Origin: Pseudacidovorax sp. RU35E
Lineage (GTDB): Bacteria; Pseudomonadota; Gammaproteobacteria; Burkholderiales; Burkholderiaceae_C
Direction: 5' to 3'
DNA: 64,000 bases
Assembly (NCBI RefSeq): GCF_900156165.1
Contig: NZ_FTMY01000007.1
Span: 186,001 to 250,000 of the forward strand
Shown one piece after another: positions 9,868 through 17,367 of the stretch. The position numbers and the translations under genes were made by a program. Position 1 is the stretch's first letter. Every line of letters begins with the position of its first letter. The notes under the pieces were generated by a model, which was given only the letters and a program-made list of their open reading frames with translations, was not told where the DNA came from and ran no database searches.

Positions 9868-10869
9868 ATGAAGCTCTGGCGCCGCAAGCCCGCCGCCGCG
9901 CCGGCGGCCAACGACCCGGCTCCTGAGGCGGGGGCGGCCGACCGCCTGCTGCGCCGGCTGGAGTGGACCGTCATCCGCCGGCTCGATGGCCTGCTGCAGG
10001 GCGACTACCGCACGTTGATGCGTGGCACAGGCCTGGATCTGGCAGACCTGCGCGAATACCAGATGCACGACGATGTACGCCACATCGACTGGAACGTCAC
10101 CGCACGCCAGCAGGTGCCGCATGTGCGCGTCTTCACGGAAGACCGTGAGATGGCCGCGTGGTTCGTGCTCGACCTCAGCCGCTCGGTGGATTTCGGCTCC
10201 GGCCCCAAGGCCAAGCGCGAGATCTCCGCGGGGTTCGTCGGCGTGCTCGCGCGGCTTCTGACACGCCATGGCAACAGGGTGGGGGCCCTGGTCTACGGCC
10301 ACGACCTCGAGGCGGTGCTGCCACCGCGCAGCAGCCGTACGCATGTGCTGCGGCTGCTCCATGAAATGGAGCGCCGCGCCGCACCGAGCGTCGCCGGCGG
10401 CAAGACCACGCACCACGGCATGACGCGCCTGGCCGACATGCTGCAGTCGGCCGCGGGGCTGATGCCCCGCCGCAGCACCGTCTTCGTGGTCTCCGACTTT
10501 CTGACCGAACCAGGCTGGGAGAAGCCGCTTGCCCGCCTGGCCCAGCGGCACGAGGTCGTCGCCGTGCGCCTCTTTGACCCGCTCGAGCGGGAGCTGCCTG
10601 ACCTCGGCCTGGTGCCCCTTGCAGATGCCGAGACTGGGGAACAGGTCTGGGTCGACACCCACGATGCGGCCTTCCGTCGCCGCTTCGCCAAGCTCGCCAG
10701 CGAGCGCGAGGACGCCCTGCGCGAGGCCCTGGCCAACGCGGGCGTCGATGCCCTGGAACTGTCCACCGCCGATGACCTGGTCGAGGCCATCGTCCGATTT
10801 GCCGACATGCGCCGCCGCCGTGTGCGGGCGACCGGCGCGCCGCCACGACGGGCTGGAGAACTGAGATGA
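9868..10869 (+). CDS. DUF58 domain-containing protein
   Basis: The 333-residue cytoplasmic protein carries the DUF58 signature GTGLDLADLREYQMHDDVRHIDWNVTAR split around residues 50-80. A degenerate VWA/MIDAS motif, LDLSRSVDFGS, is near residue 102. DUF58 proteins are constant partners of MoxR ATPases and BatA-type VWA proteins, but their biochemical role is not established. It starts immediately after the moxR stop and its own stop overlaps the next start (ATGA), so all three are translationally coupled. Confidence 0.9.
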   Translation: MKLWRRKPAAAPAANDPAPEAGAADRLLRRLEWTVIRRLDGLLQGDYRTLMRGTGLDLADLREYQMHDDVRHIDWNVTARQQVPHVRVFTEDREMAAWFVLDLSRSVDFGSGPKAKREISAGFVGVLARLLTRHGNRVGALVYGHDLEAVLPPRSSRTHVLRLLHEMERRAAPSVAGGKTTHHGMTRLADMLQSAAGLMPRRSTVFVVSDFLTEPGWEKPLARLAQRHEVVAVRLFDPLERELPDLGLVPLADAETGEQVWVDTHDAAFRRRFAKLASEREDALREALANAGVDALELSTADDLVEAIVRFADMRRRRVRATGAPPRRAGELR

Positions 10870-11924
10870 ATGCCACGCTGCCCCTGACATTCCTCTGGCC
10901 GCAGTTCCTGTGGCTCCTGCTGCTGGTTCCCGCGCTGGTGCTGCTGTACCTGTGGCTGATCCGCCGCAAGAAGAAGCTGGCGGTGCGATATGCCAGCCTG
11001 TCCATCGTGCGCGAGGCCCTGGGTGCCCGGCAGTCGCTGCGCCGGCACCTGCCCCCCGTGCTCTTCCTGCTGGCGATCACGGCCATGTTGATCGCCGCTG
11101 CACGCCCACTGGCGGTGATTACATTGCCCTCCAACCAGCAGACCATCATCCTGGCCATGGATGTATCGGGCAGCATGCGCGCCGAGGACGTCAAGCCCAA
11201 CCGGCTGGTGGCGGCGCAGGAGGCTGCCAAGGCCTTCATCAAGGATCTGCCTCGCAACGTGAAGGTGGGGGTGGTGGCCTTCGCCGGCAGCGCGAACGTG
11301 GCGCAGTTGCCCACCACCAGCCGCGATGAGCTGGTAGCGGCCATCGACTCCTTCCAGTTGCAGCGAGCGACCGCCACTGGCAATGCCATCGTCGTGTCGC
11401 TGGCGACACTGTTCCCGGACGCGGGCATCGACATCGCGGATTTCGGGCCGCAGAGCCGGCAGCAGGGCATCTCGCTGGATCGCGCGGGGCGCAAACCCGC
11501 CGAACCTGTCAAACCGGTCCCACCGGGCTCGTATTCATCGGCGGCCATCATCATGCTGACGGATGGGCAGCGCACCACCGGCGTGGATCCGCTGGATGCC
11601 GCCAAGGCAGCGGCCGACCGGGGCGTGCGTGTGTACACGGTGGGCGTCGGGACGGTCGACGGCGAAACCATCGGCTTCGAGGGCTGGTCGATGCGGGTGC
11701 GCCTCGATGAAGAGACGCTCAAGGCCGTGGCCAACCGCACGGCGGCCGAATACTTCTACGCCGGGACGGCGCAGGACCTCCACAAGGTCTATGAAACCCT
11801 CAGCTCCCGCCTGACGGTGGAGAAAAAGGAAACCGAGGTCTCCGCACTGTTCGCAGTTGCGGCTGCCGCGCTGTCGCTGCTCGCGGCGGGGCTGTCGCTT
11901 TTGTGGTTCAACCGGATCCTTTGA
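10866..11924 (+). CDS. BatA-like VWA-domain membrane protein
   Basis: Aerotolerance-type (BatA) membrane protein. Two N-terminal membrane segments (about residues 9-35 and 60-83) precede a von Willebrand A domain with MIDAS motif DVSGSM near residue 98 and the later MLTDGQRTTG. A C-terminal membrane helix lies at about 325-347. The 352-residue length is usual. It is coupled to DUF58 through ATGA. No BatB, BatC, BatD or BatE follows: the operon stops at the terminator at 11991-12010. Confidence 0.9.
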   Translation: MNATLPLTFLWPQFLWLLLLVPALVLLYLWLIRRKKKLAVRYASLSIVREALGARQSLRRHLPPVLFLLAITAMLIAAARPLAVITLPSNQQTIILAMDVSGSMRAEDVKPNRLVAAQEAAKAFIKDLPRNVKVGVVAFAGSANVAQLPTTSRDELVAAIDSFQLQRATATGNAIVVSLATLFPDAGIDIADFGPQSRQQGISLDRAGRKPAEPVKPVPPGSYSSAAIIMLTDGQRTTGVDPLDAAKAAADRGVRVYTVGVGTVDGETIGFEGWSMRVRLDEETLKAVANRTAAEYFYAGTAQDLHKVYETLSSRLTVEKKETEVSALFAVAAAALSLLAAGLSLLWFNRIL

Positions 11925-11990
11925 GAACCCCGGCGCATCGGCGTCGGCGCGCTAGGTGCCTATCCATGCACGAGGTGTCCTAAAACACGA

Positions 11991-12010
11991 AACCCCGCAT
12001 CAGCGGGGTT
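11991..12010. terminator. Bidirectional terminator between batA-like and yciF-like genes
   Basis: An 8-bp stem AACCCCGC/GCGGGGTT with a 4-base loop lies between two convergent genes and can terminate both. Confidence 0.75.
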
Positions 12011-12036
12011 TTCTGTTGGACGCGAGTCGCGCCGAG

Positions 12037-12534
12037 TCAGACTGCAGCCTGTGCCTGATCGATCTGCATCGCTTCGGCCAGCGTGCCTAGACGCTGATCC
12101 GTGGCCTGCTCTTCCTCCAGGGTCTGCTTGAGCAACTTGACTGCCTCCTGGAAGCCGAGCTTCTGCGCCACGAGACACAGCGAGGTATAGCCGGCGATCT
12201 CATAGTGCTCCGCCTTCTGGGCCGAGGCGATGAGTGCCGCGTCAAGGACGGGACCTGCCTCGATCTGGTCGATCATCGAGGTAGCCTCCTCGATCAATCC
12301 ATCCATGCCTTCGCACTTGATGCGCTTGAGCTTGAGTCCGCATTGCTCGGCCACCTGCTCGAGGCGCTCGACCTGGCCGCGCGTCTCCTCCAGATGGGCC
12401 TCGAACGCGGCCTGCAGTTCAGGATCCGTTGCTGCACGCGCCATCTTGGGCAGGGAGCGCGTCATCTGTTTCTCTGCGCTGTAGGTGTCGGACAGGTCGT
12501 GGACGAACAGGTCCTGGATGGTCTTCATGGGCAT
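12037..12534 (-). CDS. YciE/YciF-family ferritin-like protein (DUF892)
   Basis: A 165-residue all-helical protein of the DUF892/YciF family, a diiron ferritin-like fold linked to stress responses in enterobacteria. Recognisable features are the opening TIQDLFVHDLSDTYSAEKQM, the internal AHLEETRGQVERL with likely iron-ligand Glu, and AQKAEHYEIAGYTSL supplying the second ligand set. The start at 12534 is preceded by GGAG about ten bases upstream. It appears monocistronic and converges on the BatA-like gene. Confidence 0.85.
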   Translation of the reverse strand: MPMKTIQDLFVHDLSDTYSAEKQMTRSLPKMARAATDPELQAAFEAHLEETRGQVERLEQVAEQCGLKLKRIKCEGMDGLIEEATSMIDQIEAGPVLDAALIASAQKAEHYEIAGYTSLCLVAQKLGFQEAVKLLKQTLEEEQATDQRLGTLAEAMQIDQAQAAV

Positions 12535-12675
12535 GGGTGGGCTCCTTCGATGATGAAGCCCTCACCCTGTCATGGCGCATGTGCTGCGCTGTAGGAAGCA
12601 TCGCGGCCCCGCGTGCGTTTCGCCCCCGTGGACGCGTGCGCGGTGCGCGACCATCTCCTACAGGCAGACTGCGCC

Positions 12676-13941
12676 CTACTCTGCCATCGCGTCGACCATC
12701 ACCTGGCCAAACCCGGAGCAGCTGACCTGCGTGGCGCCGTCCATTAGGCGGGCGAAGTCGTAGGTGACCTTCTTGCTCTGGATTGCCGCTTCCATGGCGC
12801 GGATGATCAGGTCGGCCGCCTCCGTCCAGCCCATGTGCCGCAGCATCATCTCGGCCGAGAGAATGCTGGAGCCCGGATTGACGTAGTCCTTGCCGGCGTA
12901 CTTGGGCGCCGTGCCGTGCGTGGCCTCGAACATGGCCACCGTGTCGGACATGTTGGCTCCCGGTGCGATCCCGATGCCGCCCACCTGCGCCGCGAGCGCG
13001 TCCGAGATGTAGTCGCCGTTGAGGTTGAGCGTGGCGATCACCGAATACTCGGCCGGCCGCAGCAGGATCTGCTGCAGGAAGGCGTCGGCGATCACGTCCT
13101 TGATGACGATGTCCCTGCCGGTCTTCGGGCTCTTGACCCGCAGCCACGGGCCGCCGTCGATGGGCTGGCCACCGAACTCGCGGGCTGCCAGCGCATAGCC
13201 CCACTCCCGGAAGCCACCTTCGGTGAACTTCATGATGTTGCCCTTGTGCACGAGCGTGACGCTGGGCTTGTCGTTGTCGATGGCGTACTGGATGGCCTTG
13301 CGCACCAGCCGCTCCGTGCCTTCGATGGAGACCGGCTTCAGGCCGATGGCCGAGGTCTCGGGGAAGCGGATCGTCTTGGCGCCCAGTTCATCCACCAGGA
13401 AACGGATGAGCTTCTGGGCCTTCTCCGAGCGGGCCTCGTATTCGATGCCGGCGTAGATGTCCTCCGAGTTCTCGCGGAAGATCGCCATGTCCGTCTTGCT
13501 CGGCTCGCGCAGCGGCGACGGCACGCCATTGAAATAGCGCACGGGACGCAGGCACACGTACAGGTCAAGCTGCTGACGCAGCGCCACGTTGAGGCTGCGG
13601 ATGCCGCCACCGACCGGAGTGGTCAGTGGCCCTTTGATCGAGACGACATAGTCGCGCACCGCATCCAACGTCTCGTCGGGCAGCCACACATCGGGACCGT
13701 ACAACTGAGTGGATTTGCCCCCAGCGTAGATCTCCATCCAATGGATCTTGCGGTTGCCGCCATAGGCCCGGGCCACTGCGGCATCCACCACCTTGAGCAT
13801 CACCGGGGTCACGTCGCGGCCGACGCCGTCGCCTTCGATGAAGGGAATGATCACCTGCTCGGGCACGTTGAGCGTGTTGTCGGCATTGACGGTGATCTTC
13901 CGGCCCTCAGCCGGGACTTGGATGTGCTGGTAGCTGGACAT
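12676..13941 (-). CDS. icd: NADP-dependent isocitrate dehydrogenase
   Basis: TCA-cycle enzyme converting isocitrate to 2-oxoglutarate with NADP+. The 421 residues match the E. coli-type dimeric enzyme (416 aa). [15 protein letters not shown] lies near the N-terminus. The substrate/regulatory loop RSLNVALRQ around residue 116 contains the serine that AceK phosphorylates in E. coli. [12 protein letters not shown] and the cofactor stretch [19 protein letters not shown] are also present. The start at 13941 ([10 protein letters not shown]) is chosen over an upstream ATG at 13998 because the latter adds a non-conserved Ser-rich extension. Confidence 0.96.
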   Translation of the reverse strand: MSSYQHIQVPAEGRKITVNADNTLNVPEQVIIPFIEGDGVGRDVTPVMLKVVDAAVARAYGGNRKIHWMEIYAGGKSTQLYGPDVWLPDETLDAVRDYVVSIKGPLTTPVGGGIRSLNVALRQQLDLYVCLRPVRYFNGVPSPLREPSKTDMAIFRENSEDIYAGIEYEARSEKAQKLIRFLVDELGAKTIRFPETSAIGLKPVSIEGTERLVRKAIQYAIDNDKPSVTLVHKGNIMKFTEGGFREWGYALAAREFGGQPIDGGPWLRVKSPKTGRDIVIKDVIADAFLQQILLRPAEYSVIATLNLNGDYISDALAAQVGGIGIAPGANMSDTVAMFEATHGTAPKYAGKDYVNPGSSILSAEMMLRHMGWTEAADLIIRAMEAAIQSKKVTYDFARLMDGATQVSCSGFGQVMVDAMAE

Positions 13942-14091
13942 GGATGAGCTTGGGTGGGAGGAAACGCCACCTCGTCCAACGACGTCGGACAGGGCCACGA
14001 GCGGGCCGGAGCGGCATGGAATTCTAGACGCGCCCCTCCAGCACGCAGCGACCCGCGCCTATTGCGCAAATGTCGAAGGCCTGCGTCAACC

Positions 14092-14133
14092 GGATCGCGG
14101 CTGCGCCGTTTTACAGGCAGCCGGCCACGATCC
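14092..14133 (+). promoter_or_regulatory. Strong two-part hairpin upstream of the small basic secreted peptide
   Basis: CGGCTGC (14098-14104) pairs perfectly with GCAGCCG (14117-14123) around a 12-base loop. An outer GGATCG (14092-14097) pairs with CGATCC (14128-14133) after a 4-base bulge. It lies about 60 bp before the ATG of the small gene, in the icd/small-gene divergent region. It could be a 5'-UTR element or an operator; nothing matches a known riboswitch. Confidence 0.45.
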
Positions 14134-14194
14134 TGTGTATGGCTGAGTGCTCATCAAGGCAGTCCCAAAACCGTCAATCCCAAAGGATGTTCTT

Positions 14195-14377
14195 ATGAAG
14201 AAGCTTCTCGCTTTCGCCACCGCCGGTCTGATCGCCACCGGCGCCTTCGCTCAAGCCCCCGCTGCCCCGACCGAAGCGCCTGCTGCCAAGGCCGCTACGG
14301 CCAAGCATGCCAAGAAGGCCACTAAGCACAAGGTAGCTCACAAGGCCAAGGCCAAGAAGAGCGTCAAGGCCGCCTGA
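14195..14377 (+). CDS. Small Ala/Lys-rich secreted peptide (acid-shock-like composition)
   Basis: A 60-residue protein. MKKLLAFATAGLIATGAFAQ is a textbook Sec signal peptide. The mature part, about 40 residues, is almost only Ala, Lys, Pro, Thr and His (for example AKHAKKATKHKVAHKAKAK), very basic. The composition resembles Asr-type acid-shock proteins and small periplasmic histone-like peptides, but no homology can be claimed. The start at 14195 has AAGGA eight bases upstream. It is followed by a strong terminator at 14398-14424, so it is a real monocistronic gene. Confidence 0.75.
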   Translation: MKKLLAFATAGLIATGAFAQAPAAPTEAPAAKAATAKHAKKATKHKVAHKAKAKKSVKAA

Positions 14378-14397
14378 TCGGACTTTGCGCCCCCGAA

Positions 14398-14424
14398 AAG
14401 AAGCCCGGCTCTGCCGGGCTTCTT
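14398..14424 (+). terminator. Rho-independent terminator after the small basic peptide gene
   Basis: A perfect 12-bp stem AAGAAGCCCGGC/GCCGGGCTTCTT with a 3-base loop, followed by TGCTTTC. Confidence 0.85.
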
Positions 14425-14484
14425 GCTTTCGGGCGGGCCGAGCCTCGGCAGCACTCGAAGACCGCGCCGCCATGGGTGCCCGAA

Positions 14485-14519
14485 AAGAAGAAAAGCCCGA
14501 ACTGACGGGCAGTTCGGGC
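14485..14519 (-). terminator. Rho-independent terminator of the tmRNA gene
   Basis: A 9-bp stem GCCCGAACT/AGTTCGGGC (14495-14503 with 14511-14519). On the minus strand it is followed by a T-rich tail (TTTTCTTCTT), and it lies about 40 bp past the mature tmRNA 3' end. Confidence 0.8.
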
Positions 14520-14559
14520 CTCGGATGTTCACCACCGATGGAAAACGGTGAGAGGTGTG

Positions 14560-14945
14560 TGGTGGAGCTGGGGGGATTTGAACCCCCGTCCGCAAGCCTT
14601 CGCCGCGCAGATCTACATGTTTAGCGCTCTGTTTTGGATCTCGCAACCGGCAACGCGCAGACGCACGCTTTGCCAGCAGCCAGCACCCTTAGATCTCGCA
14701 GCAGCCCAAGGTACCCGGACCACTGCCAGCCAATGTGATTAACCTTGCAGCCGGGAGGCGTCAGATTGCTCTAACGCCCCCTTGCCCAGCCCATCGGCCG
14801 ACTGTTGCAAGGCTCGCAGCGATTAGGCTGCGAGTGCGAAACGTTCGTCGTTTGCAGTTAGTTTGTTTGAATCTGTTTTACGAGCACATTCAGCTCGACA
14901 TGCACCACTGCGGTCCCGAACCCACGTCGAAACCAATGCAGCCCC
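14560..14945 (-). ncRNA. ssrA: tmRNA (transfer-messenger RNA)
   Basis: RNA that rescues stalled ribosomes by trans-translation with SmpB. On the minus strand it starts GGGGCTGCATTGG and ends with a T-arm (GGGGGTTCAAATCCCCC) followed by AGCTCCACCA, so CCA is encoded. The 5' GGGGCTG pairs with the 3' CAGCTCC to form the acceptor stem. The tag reading frame lies at 14855-14823 and encodes ANDERFALAA followed by TAA, the typical betaproteobacterial degradation tag. The mature length is about 386 nt. A candidate promoter overlaps the end of gph. Confidence 0.96.
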
Positions 14946-14955
14946 AGAACAGCCT

Positions 14956-14982
14956 AGTTTAGGCCAACGGCAACCATTGCAA
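14956..14982 (-). promoter_or_regulatory. Candidate promoter of tmRNA overlapping the gph stop codon
   Basis: On the minus strand, TTGCAA (14982-14977) and TAAACT (14961-14956) are separated by 15 bp, with the tmRNA start ten bases after the -10 box. The -10 box includes the gph TAA stop. The spacing is short, so confidence is limited. Confidence 0.4.
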
Positions 14983-15636
14983 GAGGTCGAGGGGCAAAGA
15001 AATCACCGCATCCGCCTGCCACTGCGTGACGTCGGCGTCGGCCCCCAGATAGCCGTAGGCAACGGCAACCGTGCGCATGCCGGCAGCCTTGCCTGCGACG
15101 ATGTCCCGCTGGTCGTCGCCGACATAGACACAGCGCGCCGGGTCGACCCCGATTCGGCGTGCGGCCTCGAGCAACGGCGCGGGATGGGGCTTCGCATGTG
15201 GCGTGGTGTCTCCGCTGACGATGGCGGCGGCCGTCTCGAACAGCGGCATGCTGGCGGTGAGCGGCTCGGTGAAGCGACTCGACTTGTTGGTGACCACGCC
15301 CCAAGGCATGCGCCGATCCACCAAGCGCGCAATCAGAGCATCCACGCCGCTGAACGCGACGGACCCGTCGAACATGAGCGCTTCATAGGTCTTGAAAAAT
15401 TCTTCCCGCAGTTCGGCGAACTGCGCATCTTCCGGCCGCAAGCCGAAGGCCACGCCGAGCATCCCGCGCGCGCCCGCCCCGGCCATCGGTCGATAGGCAG
15501 AGAGAGGCAGCGAAGACATCCCGCGCGCGACGCGCATCCTGTCTGCAGCCGCGCCCAGTTCGGGCGCGCTGTCGATCAAGGTCCCGTCGAGATCGAACAG
15601 GACGGCCTGAACGTCTGGCCAAGATGCCCCCCTCAT
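14959..15636 (-). CDS. gph: Phosphoglycolate phosphatase (HAD superfamily)
   Basis: HAD hydrolase removing phosphate from 2-phosphoglycolate, a by-product of DNA repair or oxygenase activity. The 225 residues show motif I VLFDLDGTLIDS, motif II VVTNKSS, the lysine HAKPHP and motif IV VYVGDDQRDIVAG, with an alpha-helical cap typical of Gph. ATG at 15636 overlaps the ubiG stop (ATGA), so it is translated with ubiG. The ubiG-gph order is widespread in betaproteobacteria, which supports this name over other HAD phosphatases. Confidence 0.9.
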   Translation of the reverse strand: MRGASWPDVQAVLFDLDGTLIDSAPELGAAADRMRVARGMSSLPLSAYRPMAGAGARGMLGVAFGLRPEDAQFAELREEFFKTYEALMFDGSVAFSGVDALIARLVDRRMPWGVVTNKSSRFTEPLTASMPLFETAAAIVSGDTTPHAKPHPAPLLEAARRIGVDPARCVYVGDDQRDIVAGKAAGMRTVAVAYGYLGADADVTQWQADAVISLPLDLLQWLPLA

Positions 15637-16361
15637 TCGCGGGACGCCCCTGCCGTGCGCCGGGTCGCGACCATGTAGTTGACGCTCACGTCGTCGTCGA
15701 GCCAGTAGCGCCGGGTCAAGGGGTTGTACTGCAGCCCTCGCGAATGATCGATCGTCAAAGCGGCACCCCGGCAGTGGGCAGCCAGTTCCGCCGGCCGGAT
15801 GAACTTCGCGTACTCGTGGGTCCCTTTGGGCAACATGTTCAACACATACTCCGCGCCCACGATCGCCAGCATGAAGGCCTTGGCATTGCGATTGATGGTG
15901 GAAAAGAACACCCAGCCGCCGGGCTTGACCAGCTTGGCGCAGGCCCGCACCACGGAGGCTGGCTGCGGCACATGTTCGAGCATCTCCATGCAGGTGACCA
16001 CATCGAAACTCGACGGTGCCTCTTCGGCCAGGGCCTCGACGGACGTCTCACGGTACCGTACCCGCGGGGTGCCCGCGTCAAGCGCGTGAAGCTGCGCCAC
16101 CTTCAGCGCCTTGGTTGCCAGATCGATGCCCAGCACGTCCGCTCCCCGGCGAGCCATGGCATCCGAGAGAATGCCGCCGCCGCAACCCACGTCGAGCACG
16201 CGCTTGCCCGTCAACGCCACCTGACTCTCGATCCACTCCAGCCGAAGCGGGTTGATCTCGTGCAGGGGGCGGAATTCGCTGTCCATGTCCCACCAGCGAT
16301 GGGCCAGCTCCGAAAATTTGGCCAGCTCGGCCGGATCTGCATTGGGATGTGTCGCCGTCAT
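15633..16361 (-). CDS. ubiG: Ubiquinone biosynthesis O-methyltransferase UbiG
   Basis: SAM-dependent methyltransferase performing both O-methylations in ubiquinone synthesis. The 242 residues open with the UbiG signature FSELAHRWWDMDSEFRPLH. Motif I VLDVGCGGGILSD, GIDLATKALKVA and CMEMLEHVPQP follow, then the C-terminal LTRRYWLDDDVSVNYM. The start at 16361 (MTATHPNADP) is chosen because the family starts just before the AELAKF stretch; the upstream extension back to 16433 is not conserved in character. Confidence 0.95.
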   Translation of the reverse strand: MTATHPNADPAELAKFSELAHRWWDMDSEFRPLHEINPLRLEWIESQVALTGKRVLDVGCGGGILSDAMARRGADVLGIDLATKALKVAQLHALDAGTPRVRYRETSVEALAEEAPSSFDVVTCMEMLEHVPQPASVVRACAKLVKPGGWVFFSTINRNAKAFMLAIVGAEYVLNMLPKGTHEYAKFIRPAELAAHCRGAALTIDHSRGLQYNPLTRRYWLDDDVSVNYMVATRRTAGASRE

Positions 16362-16433
16362 CGGTCGAATTATGAATGGCGAGACGCAGACACCCCGCGC
16401 CTCGTGCCAAATGGCGTGACCCTGATAGGCCAT

Positions 16434-16460
16434 AAAAAAACCCCGCCGAGGCGGGGTTTT
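16434..16460 (-). terminator. Terminator after the OmpA-family gene
   Basis: Stem AACCCCGC/GCGGGGTT with a short loop, flanked by A7 on one side and T4 on the other. On the minus strand the T7 tail makes it a strong terminator just past the OmpA-like stop. Confidence 0.85.
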
Positions 16461-16477
16461 CAGAGGGCTGATCGAAA

Positions 16478-17137
16478 TCAGTTGGCGCGGGTGCCGACCA
16501 CTTCGATTTCCACGCGACGGTTCTTCGCGCGACCTTCCTTGGTGCGGTTGTCAGCCACGGGCTGCTTCTCGCCCTTGCCTTCGGTGTAAACGCGGTTGCG
16601 CTCGATGCCCTTGGAGACCAGATAGGCCTTCACGGCTTCGGCACGACGCACCGACAGACGCTGGTTGTAGGCATCGGTACCGATGGAGTCGGTGTGACCC
16701 ACGGCAATGATGACTTCCAGGTTGATGCCCTTGATCTTCGAGACCAGGTCGTCCAGCTTGGCGCGGCCTTCGGGCTTCAGGACCGACTTGTCGAAGTCGA
16801 AGAAGGCGTCGGCGGCGAAGGTGACCTTCGAAGCGGCGACAGCGGGCGGCGCGGGCGGAGCCGGCGGCGTCACAGCGGCAGGAGGCGCGGCAACCGGAGC
16901 GGCCGGAGCAGCAACCAGAGCACCATCGCAACCCACGGCGGCCGTGGCGGGGGTCCAGTTGGCGTCGCGCCAGCACAGTTCGTTGGTGCCGTTCTTCCAG
17001 ACGAGTTCGCCCGTGCCGTTCTGCCAATTGTCGATCACGGGACCACCATTCGCGGCGGTGACCTTGGTCTGCGCGCCGGCGGCCGTGGCGAGCGCAGCGA
17101 CTGCAAACATCATCGCCACTTTATTCAGTTTCTTCAT
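16478..17137 (-). CDS. Small OmpA-family outer-membrane/peptidoglycan-binding protein
   Basis: A 219-residue protein. A Sec signal peptide (cut after ATAAGAQ) is followed by a short Trp/Cys-containing segment (residues 36-72), a Pro/Ala-rich linker (75-105) and a C-terminal OmpA domain (106-215). The domain carries FDFDKSVLKPEGRAKLDDL, the peptidoglycan-binding GHTDSIGTDAYNQRLSVRRA and RAKNRRVEIEV. It lacks the 8-stranded barrel of classical OmpA, so it is probably a periplasmic or outer-membrane-associated tether. AGAGGAGA six bases before the ATG is a strong ribosome site. Divergent from gyrA. Confidence 0.9.
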   Translation of the reverse strand: MKKLNKVAMMFAVAALATAAGAQTKVTAANGGPVIDNWQNGTGELVWKNGTNELCWRDANWTPATAAVGCDGALVAAPAAPVAAPPAAVTPPAPPAPPAVAASKVTFAADAFFDFDKSVLKPEGRAKLDDLVSKIKGINLEVIIAVGHTDSIGTDAYNQRLSVRRAEAVKAYLVSKGIERNRVYTEGKGEKQPVADNRTKEGRAKNRRVEIEVVGTRAN

Positions 17138-17367
17138 GGTTCTCCTCTTGGGGAAAAAGCCGCAGCCGCAGCCGCGAAACAAGGACGTCTCAAGTGACCA
17201 CCACCCAAAACGCTGGAGTTGATTGTGCCATAGGGTCTTTCTCAAACCGGGCGCGCCCGGGCTGGCAGGCGTAGGACTGCAACGGAAAGCCGCACTTGTG
17301 TTGCTGTCTCGCGACACCACAAGCAACGTAAAATCGAGCGTTTCGCCCGACGGACCCGCTGCCCTTC

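Noticed and set aside
8122-10890. A 922-codon open frame antisense to the protease, MoxR and DUF58 genes
   Set aside because: It spans three clear plus-strand genes and has no recognisable motif; it is an artefact of high G+C third positions.
14560-14945. tmRNA 3' end, and tRNA-Thr at 50762-50837, as integration sites for a genomic island
   Set aside because: No integrase, no direct repeat of the RNA 3' end and no foreign-looking genes follow either RNA gene.
17296-17334. A full sigma-70 promoter for gyrA
   Set aside because: TAAAAT is a fair -10 box, but TTGCTG lies 22 bp away and nothing better fits at 16-18 bp.
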